From Sulfurospirillum oryzae (GTDB taxonomy: Bacteria; Campylobacterota; Campylobacteria; Campylobacterales; Sulfurospirillaceae), in assembly GCF_025770725.1 (NCBI RefSeq), contig NZ_JANZKZ010000002.1:186001-250000 (forward strand): a stretch of DNA of 64,000 bases, in the 5' to 3' direction. Each line of letters starts with the position of its first letter. Positions within the stretch are counted from its first letter, which is position 1. Shown one piece after another: positions 34,570 through 44,119 of the stretch. Both the position numbers and the translations under genes were made by a program. The notes below the pieces were generated by a model. That model made no database searches. It was not told the origin of the DNA and worked only from the letters and a program-made list of their open reading frames with translations.

Positions 34570-35867
34570 TATAGACTCCTTTTATCGATGACGCGAACGG
34601 CTTTGCCGATACTGCGCTCTATGGTTCTTGGCTCAACAAGTTTTATATCTGCGTTAATGTAGAGATTGTTCAACAGTTCATGTTGGATTTTTTTCTTCAA
34701 AGCTTCGAGTGCTCCGATGCTATCAAGAGGCATATCTTCGGTCACTTCCACCATAATTTCAAGTTTATCGAGGTAGCCTTTTTTATCGGCGATGATTTGG
34801 TAGTTAAGCGTAATGCCTTCGATGTTGGAGAGTACATGCTCAACTTGCGATGGGAAGACATTGACACCATTAACGATGAGCATGTCATCGACGCGTCCCA
34901 TAACACTTTTCATACGCACGTGCGTTCTGCCACACTTACATGGAGTCTGGTCAAGAGAGGTGATGTCACCCGTTCGGTAGCGAATGATGGGGAATGCTTG
35001 CTTGGTAAGACTGGTGATGACCAACTCGCCTTTTTCGCCATACGGCAACACTTCTCCCGTTTTAGGGTCGATGATCTCTGGGTAGAAATGATCTTCAAAA
35101 ACGTGTAGATCTTTGCTCTCAAAACAGTTAGAAGAAACACCCGGTCCGATGATCTCAGAGAGTCCGTAAATCTCGCAATAGTGAATGCCCCAAACACGGG
35201 CTACTTCTTCTTTGAGTCCCAGACTTGTAGGTTCTGCACCAAAGATGCCGCATTTGAGTTTGAAGTCGTTTTGGATGTCGTAACCCTCAGAGACTGCCGC
35301 TTCTGCCATGTGTAGAGCGAAAGAGGGTGTAGAAGTTAAAACGGTTGCTTCAAAGTCTTTCATCAACATGAGTTGGCGTGACGTAAAACCACCACTGCTT
35401 GGAACAACGGTTGCACCGACGGTTTCAGCGCCGTAGTGAAGTCCAAGACCACCCGTGAAAAGTCCATAACCATAAGCGTTATGTGCCGTATCTTCGCTTG
35501 TGACACCTGCCATAGTGAAAACACGTGCCATCACTTCATTCCATGTGTCCAAATCGGCTTTGGTGTAGCCAACAACAGTTGGTTTTCCCGTCGTTCCACT
35601 ACTGCTATGAATGCGCACAACTGCATCTTTTTTAACGGCAAAAAGCCCAAAAGGGTAGTTGTCTCGAAGGTCTTGTTTCTTTGTAAATGGAAGTTTTACA
35701 ATGTCATCAATAGAATGAATATCGTTAGGCGTGATGCCAAGCTCTTCAAACTTCTTTTGGTAAAAAGGTACATGCGCATAGACACGAGCAACCGTGTCTT
35801 GCAGCCTCTTTGTTTGAAGTTCGGTGAGTTTATGGCGTGGGAGCGTCTCTTCTTTTGACCAGATCAT
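34569..35867 (-). CDS. paaK: Phenylacetate-CoA ligase, paralog 2
   Basis: 432 residues, same family and motifs as paralog 1: [28 protein letters not shown] and a cysteine pair CKCGRT. It overlaps iorB by 4 bases (ATGA), so it is translationally coupled to it. With IorAB it could interconvert arylpyruvate, arylacetyl-CoA and arylacetate. Two ligase copies may differ in substrate (phenylacetate, indoleacetate, hydroxyphenylacetate). Confidence 0.9.
   Translation of the reverse strand: MIWSKEETLPRHKLTELQTKRLQDTVARVYAHVPFYQKKFEELGITPNDIHSIDDIVKLPFTKKQDLRDNYPFGLFAVKKDAVVRIHSSSGTTGKPTVVGYTKADLDTWNEVMARVFTMAGVTSEDTAHNAYGYGLFTGGLGLHYGAETVGATVVPSSGGFTSRQLMLMKDFEATVLTSTPSFALHMAEAAVSEGYDIQNDFKLKCGIFGAEPTSLGLKEEVARVWGIHYCEIYGLSEIIGPGVSSNCFESKDLHVFEDHFYPEIIDPKTGEVLPYGEKGELVITSLTKQAFPIIRYRTGDITSLDQTPCKCGRTHVRMKSVMGRVDDMLIVNGVNVFPSQVEHVLSNIEGITLNYQIIADKKGYLDKLEIMVEVTEDMPLDSIGALEALKKKIQHELLNNLYINADIKLVEPRTIERSIGKAVRVIDKRSL
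34762..34805. repeat. 44-base segment identical to 33014-33057
   Basis: The partner copy in paaK paralog 2, in the same orientation. Confidence 0.75.
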
Positions 35868-36400
35868 TTGTTATCCTTTGCATCATCGATTCCTTGATGG
35901 AGAACGACAATGTTTTTATCGGCTACTTTGGCATTCATAAGTCTAATGGCTTCTTCGATCTCTTTACATGTAAACGGAAAATGTGGATCGAGGGCAAGCG
36001 TAACGCCAAGCATATAGACGTTAAGTGCATCGATGGGAAACTCATTGGCTTTTGCTTTTTTAAACGCGTCAATGCTGTGAGTTTCAAAGTCAACTTTCGG
36101 GAAATTTTTAGGTGCATTCATCACGATGACACCTTTTTCTTTGCTCAGATACTGAATGTTGCGAAGTGCTTCATTGCCTTCTAGTGCAATTAAAAGATCG
36201 GCTTGCCCTTCATCAATCGCTGGGGCGTAAAAATCACCGATTTTAACGTAGCACGACACAGAGCCTCCGCGTTGGCTCATACCATGATTTTCAGTTCCAA
36301 GACATTTTTGGTTTTTAATCGCAGAAGCAATGCTTAAAACTTTGACCAAAAAGACAGCGCCTTGTCCGCCAATTCCTGCGATAACAATTTGATACTTCAT
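35864..36400 (-). CDS. iorB: Indolepyruvate:ferredoxin oxidoreductase subunit beta
   Basis: 178 residues, the gamma-type domain of 2-oxoacid:ferredoxin oxidoreductases: [18 protein letters not shown] at the N-terminus, [18 protein letters not shown], and [12 protein letters not shown]. Pairs with IorA to oxidise arylpyruvates (from Trp, Phe, Tyr) to arylacetyl-CoA with reduction of ferredoxin. Two bases after iorA. Confidence 0.93.
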   Translation of the reverse strand: MKYQIVIAGIGGQGAVFLVKVLSIASAIKNQKCLGTENHGMSQRGGSVSCYVKIGDFYAPAIDEGQADLLIALEGNEALRNIQYLSKEKGVIVMNAPKNFPKVDFETHSIDAFKKAKANEFPIDALNVYMLGVTLALDPHFPFTCKEIEEAIRLMNAKVADKNIVVLHQGIDDAKDNK

Positions 36401-36402
36401 GG

Positions 36403-38214
36403 CTACTTCTCCTCTTTTTTTACAAACGCATCAGTCGGGCAGATGACATCAAGGCATGAACCACAACCTGCACATAAGAACGGGTCAATCTCCATTTTGC
36501 CAGCATCGTTGTAGTGCATTGGTGGGCATTTGTAGTTGGTAATACACGAATCACACGCGACACATTTGTCTTCATCGACTTCGACAACCACGTTGCCAAG
36601 ACGACCCGTTGCATTTTCTTTATCGAGTACGCAAAATTCACGCACAACCGCAACGACAGGAGCCGTAGCGGTTTTATACATCTCTTGAAGTGACTTCATA
36701 AAGTCAACGGTTTTGTTCAAGTCTTGCTCATACACATACTCATGGCAACTGACGCCACATCCTTCAACAATGCGTTTGATGTCGATTTGGTGAGGATTGG
36801 TGCGTTCTGGTGTTGTTTGACGACCTGTCATGGCAGTCGTGGAGTTGTCTAAAATGACAAGAATAAATTTGTGGTTTTGATACACAGCGTTAATGAGTGG
36901 CGCAACCCCTGAGTGCATAAAGGTACTGTCTCCAATGGTTGCAATAACAGTTTTATCAGGATCAGAGATGCTAAAACCACTCGCCATGGAAATGCTTGCA
37001 CCCATACACAAAATGGTGTCGATTGCCGCTTGATTGAGCCCTAGCGTGTAACAGCCGATGTCTGAGGTATAGATAGACTTTTTCTTTTTAAAGACTTTAG
37101 TAATGGCATAGTGAACATCACGGTGAGGACAGCCTGGGCACATATTGGGTGGGCGTTTAGGAAGTTCAAGGTCGTATTTTTCACTTTTGTACGCATGACT
37201 TGGAGCTATAACACCCGCATTTGCAAAAGCGGAGAGTACTTTGTCTTTGGAAAACTCATCAATAACATGAACATGCTTAGTCAGTTTTCCATAGAGTTTT
37301 GGCGAGCTTAACTGCTCTTCGATGCACGGAAAGCTCTCTTCAAAAACAATGACTTTGTCGTAGTTGACAAAGAGTGCTTCAAGTTTTTCTTTTGGAAGAG
37401 GGTAGGGCATATCGAGTTTGAGTACATCGGCATGAATATCAAGTTCGCTAAGAGCTTCTCTCACATAACCATCACCCGTTCCACTGGTAAGGCAGAGAAC
37501 ATTTTCGCCTTTAAGCGCATGGGTTTTAGGCTTAATGAGATGATCCCAGTTCCATGCTTTGATGGCTTCTAAACGATCAATCTGCTCTAAGCCTTGTCGA
37601 AATCTCCCAGCAGGTGGTACAGCACCCCAACGAGGAATATTGCGTTCAAAATCACCTTCATTGGCTTTTACATGTAAGCCATCATCGACCTCGCAAATCT
37701 CTCTGGCGTGGCTGACACGCATAACAGGGCGTAACATGACAATGGATTCAAATTCATGGGAAAGTTCAACTCCTAGTTTAACCATGTCATAGGCTTCTTG
37801 CGGCGTGGAGGGGTCAAGCACAGGAATGCGCGCAAACTTGGCAAAACTTCGGCTGTCTTGTTCTGTTTGAGAAGAATAAAAACCTGGATCATCACACGAA
37901 ATGAGAAGCATAGCACCTTTAAGCCCGATGTAAGAAGCACTCATTAAAGGATCGCTCGCCACATTAAGTCCTACTTGCTTCATGGTAGCACAGGTACGTT
38001 TGCCAGAAATGGCTCCAGCATAAGCGACTTCAAAACCTACTTTTTCATTGGTTGCCCATTGCGCGTAAGCTTCTAATTTATTTTTGTCTCGAAATTTTTG
38101 AAAATTTCCCAAAATCTCACTTGAAGGTGTCCCTGGATAACCCGAGACCATATCGACACCTGCGTGAATAAGCCCTAAGGCAATTGCTTCATTCCCCATC
38201 AAAATTTGTTTCAT
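36403..38214 (-). CDS. iorA: Indolepyruvate:ferredoxin oxidoreductase subunit alpha
   Basis: 603 residues. Contains the pyrimidine-binding domain (VSGYPGTPSSEI), the thiamine-diphosphate domain (IGDSTFMHSGV with CPGCPHRD) and a C-terminal ferredoxin domain with two 4Fe-4S motifs (CVACDSCITNYKCP and CAGCGSCLDVICP). First gene of the ior-paaK operon. The start is placed at MKQILMGNEA (38214) because GGAG lies 9 bases before it. An ATG at 38229 lacks such a site. Confidence 0.93.
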   Translation of the reverse strand: MKQILMGNEAIALGLIHAGVDMVSGYPGTPSSEILGNFQKFRDKNKLEAYAQWATNEKVGFEVAYAGAISGKRTCATMKQVGLNVASDPLMSASYIGLKGAMLLISCDDPGFYSSQTEQDSRSFAKFARIPVLDPSTPQEAYDMVKLGVELSHEFESIVMLRPVMRVSHAREICEVDDGLHVKANEGDFERNIPRWGAVPPAGRFRQGLEQIDRLEAIKAWNWDHLIKPKTHALKGENVLCLTSGTGDGYVREALSELDIHADVLKLDMPYPLPKEKLEALFVNYDKVIVFEESFPCIEEQLSSPKLYGKLTKHVHVIDEFSKDKVLSAFANAGVIAPSHAYKSEKYDLELPKRPPNMCPGCPHRDVHYAITKVFKKKKSIYTSDIGCYTLGLNQAAIDTILCMGASISMASGFSISDPDKTVIATIGDSTFMHSGVAPLINAVYQNHKFILVILDNSTTAMTGRQTTPERTNPHQIDIKRIVEGCGVSCHEYVYEQDLNKTVDFMKSLQEMYKTATAPVVAVVREFCVLDKENATGRLGNVVVEVDEDKCVACDSCITNYKCPPMHYNDAGKMEIDPFLCAGCGSCLDVICPTDAFVKKEEK

Positions 38215-38347
38215 CGTGTTGTGCTCCATCGCTTGTACATAGTAATTTTAAAGGGTATTGAAACTAAGATTATAAATTACTTATCTAAGAAGCTTTGACA
38301 AAATCATTACATGTAAAGTGGGCAATTTTGAAACCTTATAACTTTTT

Positions 38348-38353
38348 TATAAT
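38348..38353 (+). promoter_or_regulatory. Candidate -10 element for the symporter operon
   Basis: TATAAT 76 bases before the small accessory gene. An upstream TTGAAA is at 38328-38333 but only 14 bases away. The same intergenic region (38230-38428) holds a TTACATGTAA palindrome at 38307. Confidence 0.4.
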
Positions 38354-38428
38354 CTATTAAGGATAAAAATAAAGTTTCGTTAAAGCAATTTATATTACTT
38401 TGAAGAACTTTTATAAGGAGATGAAGGC

Positions 38429-38596
38429 ATGGGAACATTTGATCTTGGGGTTGGGACGGCGTTTTGGCTGATGAATGCGAGTGCTCTTTTGTGCGTTATT
38501 TACGGGGTAATATACTGGAATAAGGACAAAGAGGAGAAGGTGTTAAACACCAAGTCTTGGGATAAAGATGAAGCTAAAATCAATAAGGAGCTATGA
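38429..38596 (+). CDS. Symporter small accessory protein
   Basis: 55 residues: one N-terminal membrane helix (about 8-30; FWLMNASALLCVIYGVIYW) followed by a charged cytoplasmic tail (NKDKEEK..). The start ATG follows AAGGAG. It ends at TGA overlapping the symporter ATG by four bases. Tiny single-span proteins directly upstream of sodium:solute symporters recur in this position and are annotated as symporter small accessory proteins. Its exact role is unknown. Confidence 0.75.
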   Translation: MGTFDLGVGTAFWLMNASALLCVIYGVIYWNKDKEEKVLNTKSWDKDEAKINKEL

Positions 38597-40236
38597 TGAA
38601 TTTAATTGAAAATATTGTCATTATACTTTATCTTGCAGTCCTTGGGTATTTGGGTTTTGTAGGATATAAACAGACGAAAAGTTCAGCGGATTATCTTATC
38701 GCAGGTGGCGATACGCATCCCTTTGTTATGGCACTCAGCTATGGAGCAACCTTTATCTCTACAGCTGCTATTGTAGGTTTTGGTGGTGTGGCGGCATGGC
38801 TTGGTAATTCACTGCTTTGGCTTACCTTTTGTAACATCTTTATCGGTGTATTCATCGCGTTTGTGGTTTTGGGCAATCCGACGCGAAAAATGGGTATTCG
38901 TCTAAACGCACACACCTTTCCTGAATTACTAGGGCGCCGTTTTAATTCTAAGTTTATTCAGATGTTTGGCGGTGTTTTAATTACCGTTTTTATGCCTTTG
39001 TACACATCGGCAGTTCTCATTGGCGGTACAGAGTTCTTGGTGGCTTACTTCAAAGTGGATTATCATTTGGCACTGCTTGTGATGTCGGTGATTGTAACGG
39101 GTTATGTGCTTGCGGGTGGTCTTAAAGGCGTTATGTTAACCGATGCGTTGCAAGGTGTCATTATGTTCGTTGCAATGGTCATTCTTTTGGTGATGGTTTT
39201 TAATTCTGTTGGTGGTGTTGATGTTGGATTCTCGAAACTAGAAACCGTTTGGAATGAAACGGTGGCATCGCTTGGGAATGTTAACATTAAAGATCTCAAA
39301 GCAGGTAGTCCTGATTTTATGATGAAGCTCTCTATGAACTGGGGATTTCAAGGTTGGAACAAAATGCCTGTTTTCCTCTCAGAAGGATGGCTCTTTGTTA
39401 TTACGACGATTACGATGGGTGTTGGGATTGGCGTTTTAGCACAACCACAGTTGGTCGTTCGTTTTATGACCGTTAAGAGTAAAAATGAGCTCAATCGTGC
39501 GGTTTTAATCGGCGGTGTTTTTATCATTGCAATGACGGGAATTGTTTTTATTGTTGGGGCACTTACCAATGTTTGGTATTATGATTTTAATGAGGGAAAA
39601 AATGCGCTTCAAAGTGCTGGTGGTATTGGTAAAGTTATTCCTCATTTTATTAATGCCGCAATGCCAAAATGGTTTGCATTTATCTTTTTATTTGCACTCA
39701 TTTCAGCGGCAATGAGTACGCTCTCAAGCCAGTTTCATGCAATGGGAACAGCGATAGGTCGTGATGTCTTTGAACAGATTGCGGGAAAACACAACCCAAA
39801 TTCACTCTTAATTACCCGCGTGGGAATTATTGTCATGATCGTCATTTCGGTAACACTTGCTTATGTTTTTGATAAACAGCCTGCGATTATCGCACGTAGT
39901 ACGGCAATCTTTTTTGCGCTGTGTGCGAGTATCTTTTTACCGACCTATTTTGGTGGACTTTTTTGGAGAAGAATGACTAAAAAAGGAGCAATCGCTTCAA
40001 TGATTGTCGGTACAGTCGTTACCACGTTTTGGCTCTTATTTGTTCACTTTCAAGAAGCCAAAGAGTTGGGTCTTTGTAAAATGATCTTTGGTGTCAACAC
40101 ACTCTTAACGGGTAAAGTGACCTTTGTCGATGCCATGATCGTTGCATTACCGCTCTCAGCGTTAAGTGCTGTTATTGTCTCATTGATGACAAAACCAGAG
40201 AGTCCTGCTTTAATTAAAAAGTGTTTTGAAGATTAG
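38593..40236 (+). CDS. Sodium:solute symporter
   Basis: 547 residues with about 13 membrane segments of the SSS family. Signature elements: SSADYLIAGGDTHPFVMALSYGATFISTAAIVGFGG near the start and the GG.KGVMLTDALQGVIMF segment. Family members import acetate, proline, pantothenate or other organic acids with Na+. The divergent ior-paaK operon makes an aromatic or other carboxylate a reasonable but unproven substrate. Confidence 0.88.
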   Translation: MMNLIENIVIILYLAVLGYLGFVGYKQTKSSADYLIAGGDTHPFVMALSYGATFISTAAIVGFGGVAAWLGNSLLWLTFCNIFIGVFIAFVVLGNPTRKMGIRLNAHTFPELLGRRFNSKFIQMFGGVLITVFMPLYTSAVLIGGTEFLVAYFKVDYHLALLVMSVIVTGYVLAGGLKGVMLTDALQGVIMFVAMVILLVMVFNSVGGVDVGFSKLETVWNETVASLGNVNIKDLKAGSPDFMMKLSMNWGFQGWNKMPVFLSEGWLFVITTITMGVGIGVLAQPQLVVRFMTVKSKNELNRAVLIGGVFIIAMTGIVFIVGALTNVWYYDFNEGKNALQSAGGIGKVIPHFINAAMPKWFAFIFLFALISAAMSTLSSQFHAMGTAIGRDVFEQIAGKHNPNSLLITRVGIIVMIVISVTLAYVFDKQPAIIARSTAIFFALCASIFLPTYFGGLFWRRMTKKGAIASMIVGTVVTTFWLLFVHFQEAKELGLCKMIFGVNTLLTGKVTFVDAMIVALPLSALSAVIVSLMTKPESPALIKKCFED

Positions 40237-40238
40237 AC

Positions 40239-40264
40239 ATCTTGCAAAACTCAATTTGCAAGAT
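40239..40264 (+). terminator. Hairpin after the symporter
   Basis: A perfect 10-base stem ATCTTGCAAA/TTTGCAAGAT with a 6-base loop, three bases past the stop codon. It lacks a T-run. Confidence 0.5.
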
Positions 40265-40360
40265 ATTAAAGCACCAAAGGTGCGTGGGCTTTATGCCGAA
40301 TAAAACTCAGTGTTAACGTAGTGTTTGAAGCTTTGTTTTAAACGCGTGTTAAGAGTAGAG

Positions 40361-40380
40361 GAGGGTAAATTTTTACCCTC
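40361..40380 (-). terminator. Hairpin at the end of the fliDS operon
   Basis: GAGGGTAA (40361-40368) and TTACCCTC (40373-40380) with a 4-base loop. It overlaps the stop codon of the minus-strand fliT-like gene. Confidence 0.5.
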
Positions 40381-40624
40381 TGTATTCTTGTAGGTGTGAT
40401 TCGGAAGATGTTTCAATAAAATGACGTGTTTTTTTAAGTTTTTGCATCGCATCAAATGTATTTGCTTTTTCTCGTTCCATAATAATCAATGCTTCTTGAA
40501 TCAATGCACATGCTGTTTGTGCTTCCTCAATCGTTTCAAAATGAGGTACACTCTCAATAAGTTCACCAATATTTGTGTAATTTTCTTCTATGATAGCAAT
40601 CGTGAAATTTTTAATCCACGACAT
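40373..40624 (-). CDS. FliT-like small flagellar protein
   Basis: 83 residues, helical and charged, no recognised motif. It starts MSWIKNFTIAIIEENYTNIG at 40624, 14 bases inside the end of fliS. A longer reading is possible but would lie across fliS. The position directly after fliS in a fliD-fliS operon is where FliT-type export chaperones occur, so this is inferred from context, not homology. Confidence 0.6.
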   Translation of the reverse strand: MSWIKNFTIAIIEENYTNIGELIESVPHFETIEEAQTACALIQEALIIMEREKANTFDAMQKLKKTRHFIETSSESHLQEYRG

Positions 40625-40988
40625 ACTCGGTCTCTTCTTTCCATGCTTGTAACAGTTCTCTTGCAACATTAATAACTTCATCAAGTTTCGTTGTGTCATT
40701 GTGCATATTGGCTTCTGCAAGAAGTTTGACTTGGTGAATATAAAGACCACTGAGATAATGCGCTATTTGTCCTCCGTCGTAATTGAGAGAGTTGATAAGC
40801 TCTGTATAGATGGCAGATGTACGGTTGATCCAATACGTTCGTTTTTCGATATTGCCATCTTCAATGGCTTTTTTGGCTTGTGAAGCAAAGCGTAAAACGC
40901 CTTCATATAGCATTCTAATCAACTTTTCAGAAGATTCAATGGAGGCGTTGTTTTGTGAGTAAGTTGAATAGGCTAAATTGGTGTACAT
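40611..40988 (-). CDS. fliS: Flagellin chaperone FliS
   Basis: 125 residues, an all-helical export chaperone for flagellin. YTNLAYSTYSQNNASIESSEKLIRMLYEGVLRF at the N-terminus is the FliS signature, followed by the LNYDGGQIAHYLSGLYIH segment. The start follows AAGGAAAT. It lies downstream of fliD in the same operon. Confidence 0.95.
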   Translation of the reverse strand: MYTNLAYSTYSQNNASIESSEKLIRMLYEGVLRFASQAKKAIEDGNIEKRTYWINRTSAIYTELINSLNYDGGQIAHYLSGLYIHQVKLLAEANMHNDTTKLDEVINVARELLQAWKEETEYVVD

Positions 40989-41003
40989 AATGATTTCCTT
41001 GAA

Positions 41004-42686
41004 TTATTTGCTAACGTATGACTGTTTAATAATGCTAGAGAGTGAACTAAATTGGTTGTTTAGTTTACTAATGATGCTATCATAGGCAGCAAATTTTGTT
41101 GCCATTGCTTCATACTTGGAATCTAAACGTGAAACAGCAGTTGTTCTTGTCGTCGTCAATGCTTTTTTTTCAGTTGTTAAACTTTTGTTGTACTGAGTCA
41201 AGGTTCCATCCGTTGTATTAACATAGCTTTTAAGCATATTATTAAACGTTGTAAAGAGACCGTCTTTTGTATGAGGCGAAGAGTAAACATTGGTTGCTTG
41301 AAGCCCTAAAGAAGAGAGTGCTGTGCTATTGCCTGTGATAACAATATCCGCACCTGCATCACCTTTTAGAACAATGTTGTTATTGGTTCCAAGACTCGCA
41401 TTAATACCTGTGATTCCTGCATTGCTGATAGCCGTTTTGATGGCTGCTAAGTTATCTGCTATAGTTGAAGTTGAAAGTGTTGTAAACGTAATTGCTTTAC
41501 CATTAATCGAAAACGCGTCAGCACCTATACTTAATCCTCCAGCAGAAACAGCAGAACCGCTATAAGATGTTGTGCTATAGGTCGTTGAACCGAAAAAATA
41601 GTCTTTAACATCAGCGGGATTGGCAGCTACTTTGGCATTGAATGTTGTTGCATTAAACTCAAGTTTGCCTTCGGTATTCATGCTGACGCCATAGTCACTA
41701 AGACCTCTACCTTGACTATCAATTCCTAAAACTTGTTTACGAATATCAGTACTTAATGAGTTGATTTGCGTAACGCCTTGAAAGGTACCAGCAGTTTTTG
41801 CTGTTATATCGTAAGCCGTGGCACTTTTGAGTTTTGTCATTAAGTCATTGTATGACGTAACGAGTGATTTAAGATTGGTTGTAATATTGGTCCAATCTTG
41901 TGTAACTGAAACAGTTGTATTTGTAGAAGCATCTTGTGCTTTATTTAACGTAATGCTTGCACCTACAACAAGATCATCAATCGTATTAGACGTACGTGTT
42001 ACCGTTACTCCGTTATAAACAAATGAAGCATCTGATGCGGTTTTAAGATGATTAGCACTTTGATCTAGTCCCAAATCTGTCAGTGCTGTTCCCGTCGAAG
42101 ATAATGTGATGGCATTAGATGCACCTGTCGAATCAGATTTGATGACAAGTCTATAAGGATTTGTTCCACCAACATTGAGAATCGAAGCTGTGACTTTATC
42201 GCCAGCCTTATCGTTGATCATATTTTTAAGATCTGAAAGCGTAGTTGTTGATGTTATATCAAAGGCATACGTATTTGTTCCAAGTTGCAGACTAAGAGTG
42301 TCACTTGCAGATGTAAATGTACTGGTTTGGCTTGTAAAACTAGACGATTGATAAATGTCTTGACTTGCCAATGTATTCACATGCATCGTAAAATTTTCTA
42401 ACGTTGCACCTGCTTTTGTTGTAACAGATATGGCATCATTTGAAACGGTGGTCGTTCTTTGAAGATAGTTGTTTTCTTCTGATAATGCAGCTGTTGATGA
42501 CTTTAAAGTATTTGCCAATGATGTCAGCGTAGACAAATCAGTCTGCTTGGTTGTATTGGTGGTTAGCTTTGCATCAATAGGATCAAGTTGAGCCTTTTCA
42601 TCGACTGCTCTTAATTTATCAATAGTATCGTATGTAAGAACACCGTTACTACCAAGCCCTAGTGAGCTTAAGCTTGAAGTTGCCAT
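41004..42686 (-). CDS. fliD: Flagellar filament cap protein FliD
   Basis: 560 residues. N-terminal LGLGSNGVLTYDTIDKLR and a long C-terminal coiled coil, with Ser/Thr-rich variable middle. It caps the growing flagellar filament and aids flagellin assembly. No signal peptide, as expected for type III export. The start follows AAAGGA. Three bases separate it from flaG. Confidence 0.93.
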   Translation of the reverse strand: MATSSLSSLGLGSNGVLTYDTIDKLRAVDEKAQLDPIDAKLTTNTTKQTDLSTLTSLANTLKSSTAALSEENNYLQRTTTVSNDAISVTTKAGATLENFTMHVNTLASQDIYQSSSFTSQTSTFTSASDTLSLQLGTNTYAFDITSTTTLSDLKNMINDKAGDKVTASILNVGGTNPYRLVIKSDSTGASNAITLSSTGTALTDLGLDQSANHLKTASDASFVYNGVTVTRTSNTIDDLVVGASITLNKAQDASTNTTVSVTQDWTNITTNLKSLVTSYNDLMTKLKSATAYDITAKTAGTFQGVTQINSLSTDIRKQVLGIDSQGRGLSDYGVSMNTEGKLEFNATTFNAKVAANPADVKDYFFGSTTYSTTSYSGSAVSAGGLSIGADAFSINGKAITFTTLSTSTIADNLAAIKTAISNAGITGINASLGTNNNIVLKGDAGADIVITGNSTALSSLGLQATNVYSSPHTKDGLFTTFNNMLKSYVNTTDGTLTQYNKSLTTEKKALTTTRTTAVSRLDSKYEAMATKFAAYDSIISKLNNQFSSLSSIIKQSYVSK

Positions 42687-42689
42687 CGT

Positions 42690-43049
42690 CTATCCTTTTT
42701 TATCAAAAATAATTCCTACGATCTCTTTCATTTTAGCTGAAAGGCTCATTGCTTCTTCTGTTGGGAATTTGCGAATGACTTTACCTGTACTTTTTTCAAT
42801 AACATTGATAAACATTTGATTAATTTTATCGTTATATCCAAACGTAATATTTGTATTGAGTAAGTCCATCTGTTTATTGAGTTCTTTGACGGTTTCGCTT
42901 AGTCCTTTTGAATCTTCATCTTGGCTTTGCTGATTGACTTTTGATGTATCAGCTGTTTGTTCGACTTGTCTTACCGGAACTGAGTTTGTTACCTTCGGAG
43001 CACTTGTTGCTTCGACTTGCTGTTTACTGGTTGCGCTAAAGATGTCCAT
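42690..43049 (-). CDS. flaG: Flagellar protein FlaG
   Basis: 119 residues. The C-terminal half has the FlaG pattern LNKQMDLLNTNITFGYNDKINQMFINVIEKSTGKVIRKFPTEE (only part of this is quoted as the core). The N-terminus is disordered and Gln/Ser-rich. It influences filament length. The start at 43049 follows AAGGAGGG. An upstream ATG at 43067 lies within that site and was rejected. A sigma-28 promoter precedes it. Confidence 0.88.
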   Translation of the reverse strand: MDIFSATSKQQVEATSAPKVTNSVPVRQVEQTADTSKVNQQSQDEDSKGLSETVKELNKQMDLLNTNITFGYNDKINQMFINVIEKSTGKVIRKFPTEEAMSLSAKMKEIVGIIFDKKG

Positions 43050-43088
43050 AATTGCCCTCCTTGACATTTTATAATTTTCCTATTGACA

Positions 43089-43115
43089 AGATCGACACAT
43101 CTTTTTTTTTATTTA
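43089..43115 (-). promoter_or_regulatory. Sigma-28 promoter of the flaG-fliD-fliS operon
   Basis: On the minus strand: TAAA, a 15-base spacer, then GTCGATCT (consensus TAAA-N15-GCCGATAA). It lies 40 bases before the flaG start codon, consistent with late flagellar gene control. Confidence 0.7.
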
Positions 43116-43190
43116 GTGCTATCCATATATGGAAAAAGAGGATTAAGATTTAGTGTGTTACTATTTCAATACTACACAGAGAGGAAGAAG

Positions 43191-43553
43191 ATGAAAATAG
43201 CTTTAGTTTGCCAATCATTACTGTTGAGCCGCGCACTGAAAAGTTTTTTAGGAGAGATCGTTGTTCCTTATAAGCAGTGCGATTTTGTCATCAGTGATAA
43301 AAAGATTGAGCTTGATAAACCTATATTCTATATTTCATCCAATGAAGGCAATTTAATCATTCCTTTTTCCAAATCTTCACTACTCATTGAACTTGATAAA
43401 TTTTTTCAGCATCTCATCATGCTTCAAGGCAATGTTGATGACATGATGCCTCAAAGTAAAATAACCCATGCTTTAGAAGAGAAGATCACAGCACTGACTG
43501 AGAAATTTAGAGCAGAATTGATTCAGACGATTCGGGGATATTATGGCAACTAA
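43191..43553 (+). CDS. Conserved hypothetical protein upstream of rsmD (flagellar locus)
   Basis: 120 residues, soluble. No recognised domain. The start MKIALVCQS at 43191 follows GAGGAAG. It overlaps rsmD by 11 bases. A small uncharacterised protein also precedes the rsmD-flgI gene pair in Campylobacter, so it is probably conserved in the group, but the function is unknown. Confidence 0.7.
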   Translation: MKIALVCQSLLLSRALKSFLGEIVVPYKQCDFVISDKKIELDKPIFYISSNEGNLIIPFSKSSLLIELDKFFQHLIMLQGNVDDMMPQSKITHALEEKITALTEKFRAELIQTIRGYYGN

Positions 43554-44118
43554 GCCACTTTTTACAACCATTTCCGCGGGCAAATATAAGGGCAAGAAAC
43601 TAGAACTTCCTTCATTAGAAAGTACACGAAGCACGAAAGCCATTCTTAAAGGTTCTCTTTTTGATACATTACAATATGATATTCTAGATGAAACGTTTGT
43701 CGAGGTGTTTGGTGGAAGTGGATCAATGGGACTCGAAGCGCTTAGTCGAGGTGCCAAGCATGCATATTTTATTGAAAAAGATAGAGCAGCCTTTAGTACG
43801 TTGAAAAATAACTGTAAAGCTATTGCTGAAAAGAACACAACACCAATGCACGGAGATAGTTTTGTGCTCTTTCCAACGCTTCTTTCTACGCTTACATGTA
43901 AGACTTATTTTTATTTTGATCCGCCTTTTTCGATTCGTGAGGGGATGGAAGATATTTACACAAAAGTACTCTCTTTGATTGCTTCAATTCCAAGAGAAAA
44001 AGCGCATTTGATTGTTATCGAGCACATGAGCAATATGAGTTTACCTGAAAATATTGGCGAATATATGCTTTCTAAAACAAAAAAATTTGGGAATAGCTCA
44101 CTAAGCTATTACATGTAA
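43543..44118 (+). CDS. rsmD: 16S rRNA (guanine(966)-N(2))-methyltransferase
   Basis: 191 residues of the RsmD family. AGKYKGKKLELP near the start, STKAILKGSLFDTL, VEVFGGSGSMGLEALSRGA (SAM site) and the N6/N2 methylase motif DPPF. It methylates G966 of 16S rRNA. The stop codon is part of a TTACATGTAA palindrome (Tyr-Met-stop), and another copy lies within the gene at 43892. Confidence 0.9.
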   Translation: MATKPLFTTISAGKYKGKKLELPSLESTRSTKAILKGSLFDTLQYDILDETFVEVFGGSGSMGLEALSRGAKHAYFIEKDRAAFSTLKNNCKAIAEKNTTPMHGDSFVLFPTLLSTLTCKTYFYFDPPFSIREGMEDIYTKVLSLIASIPREKAHLIVIEHMSNMSLPENIGEYMLSKTKKFGNSSLSYYM

Positions 44119-44119
44119 G

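Noticed and set aside
40625-40750. N-terminal extension of the FliT-like protein
   Set aside because: It lies entirely inside fliS in another frame and has no ribosome site.
43083-43190. N-terminal extension of the protein upstream of rsmD
   Set aside because: The extension lies in the divergent promoter region. The ATG at 43191 has a good ribosome binding site.
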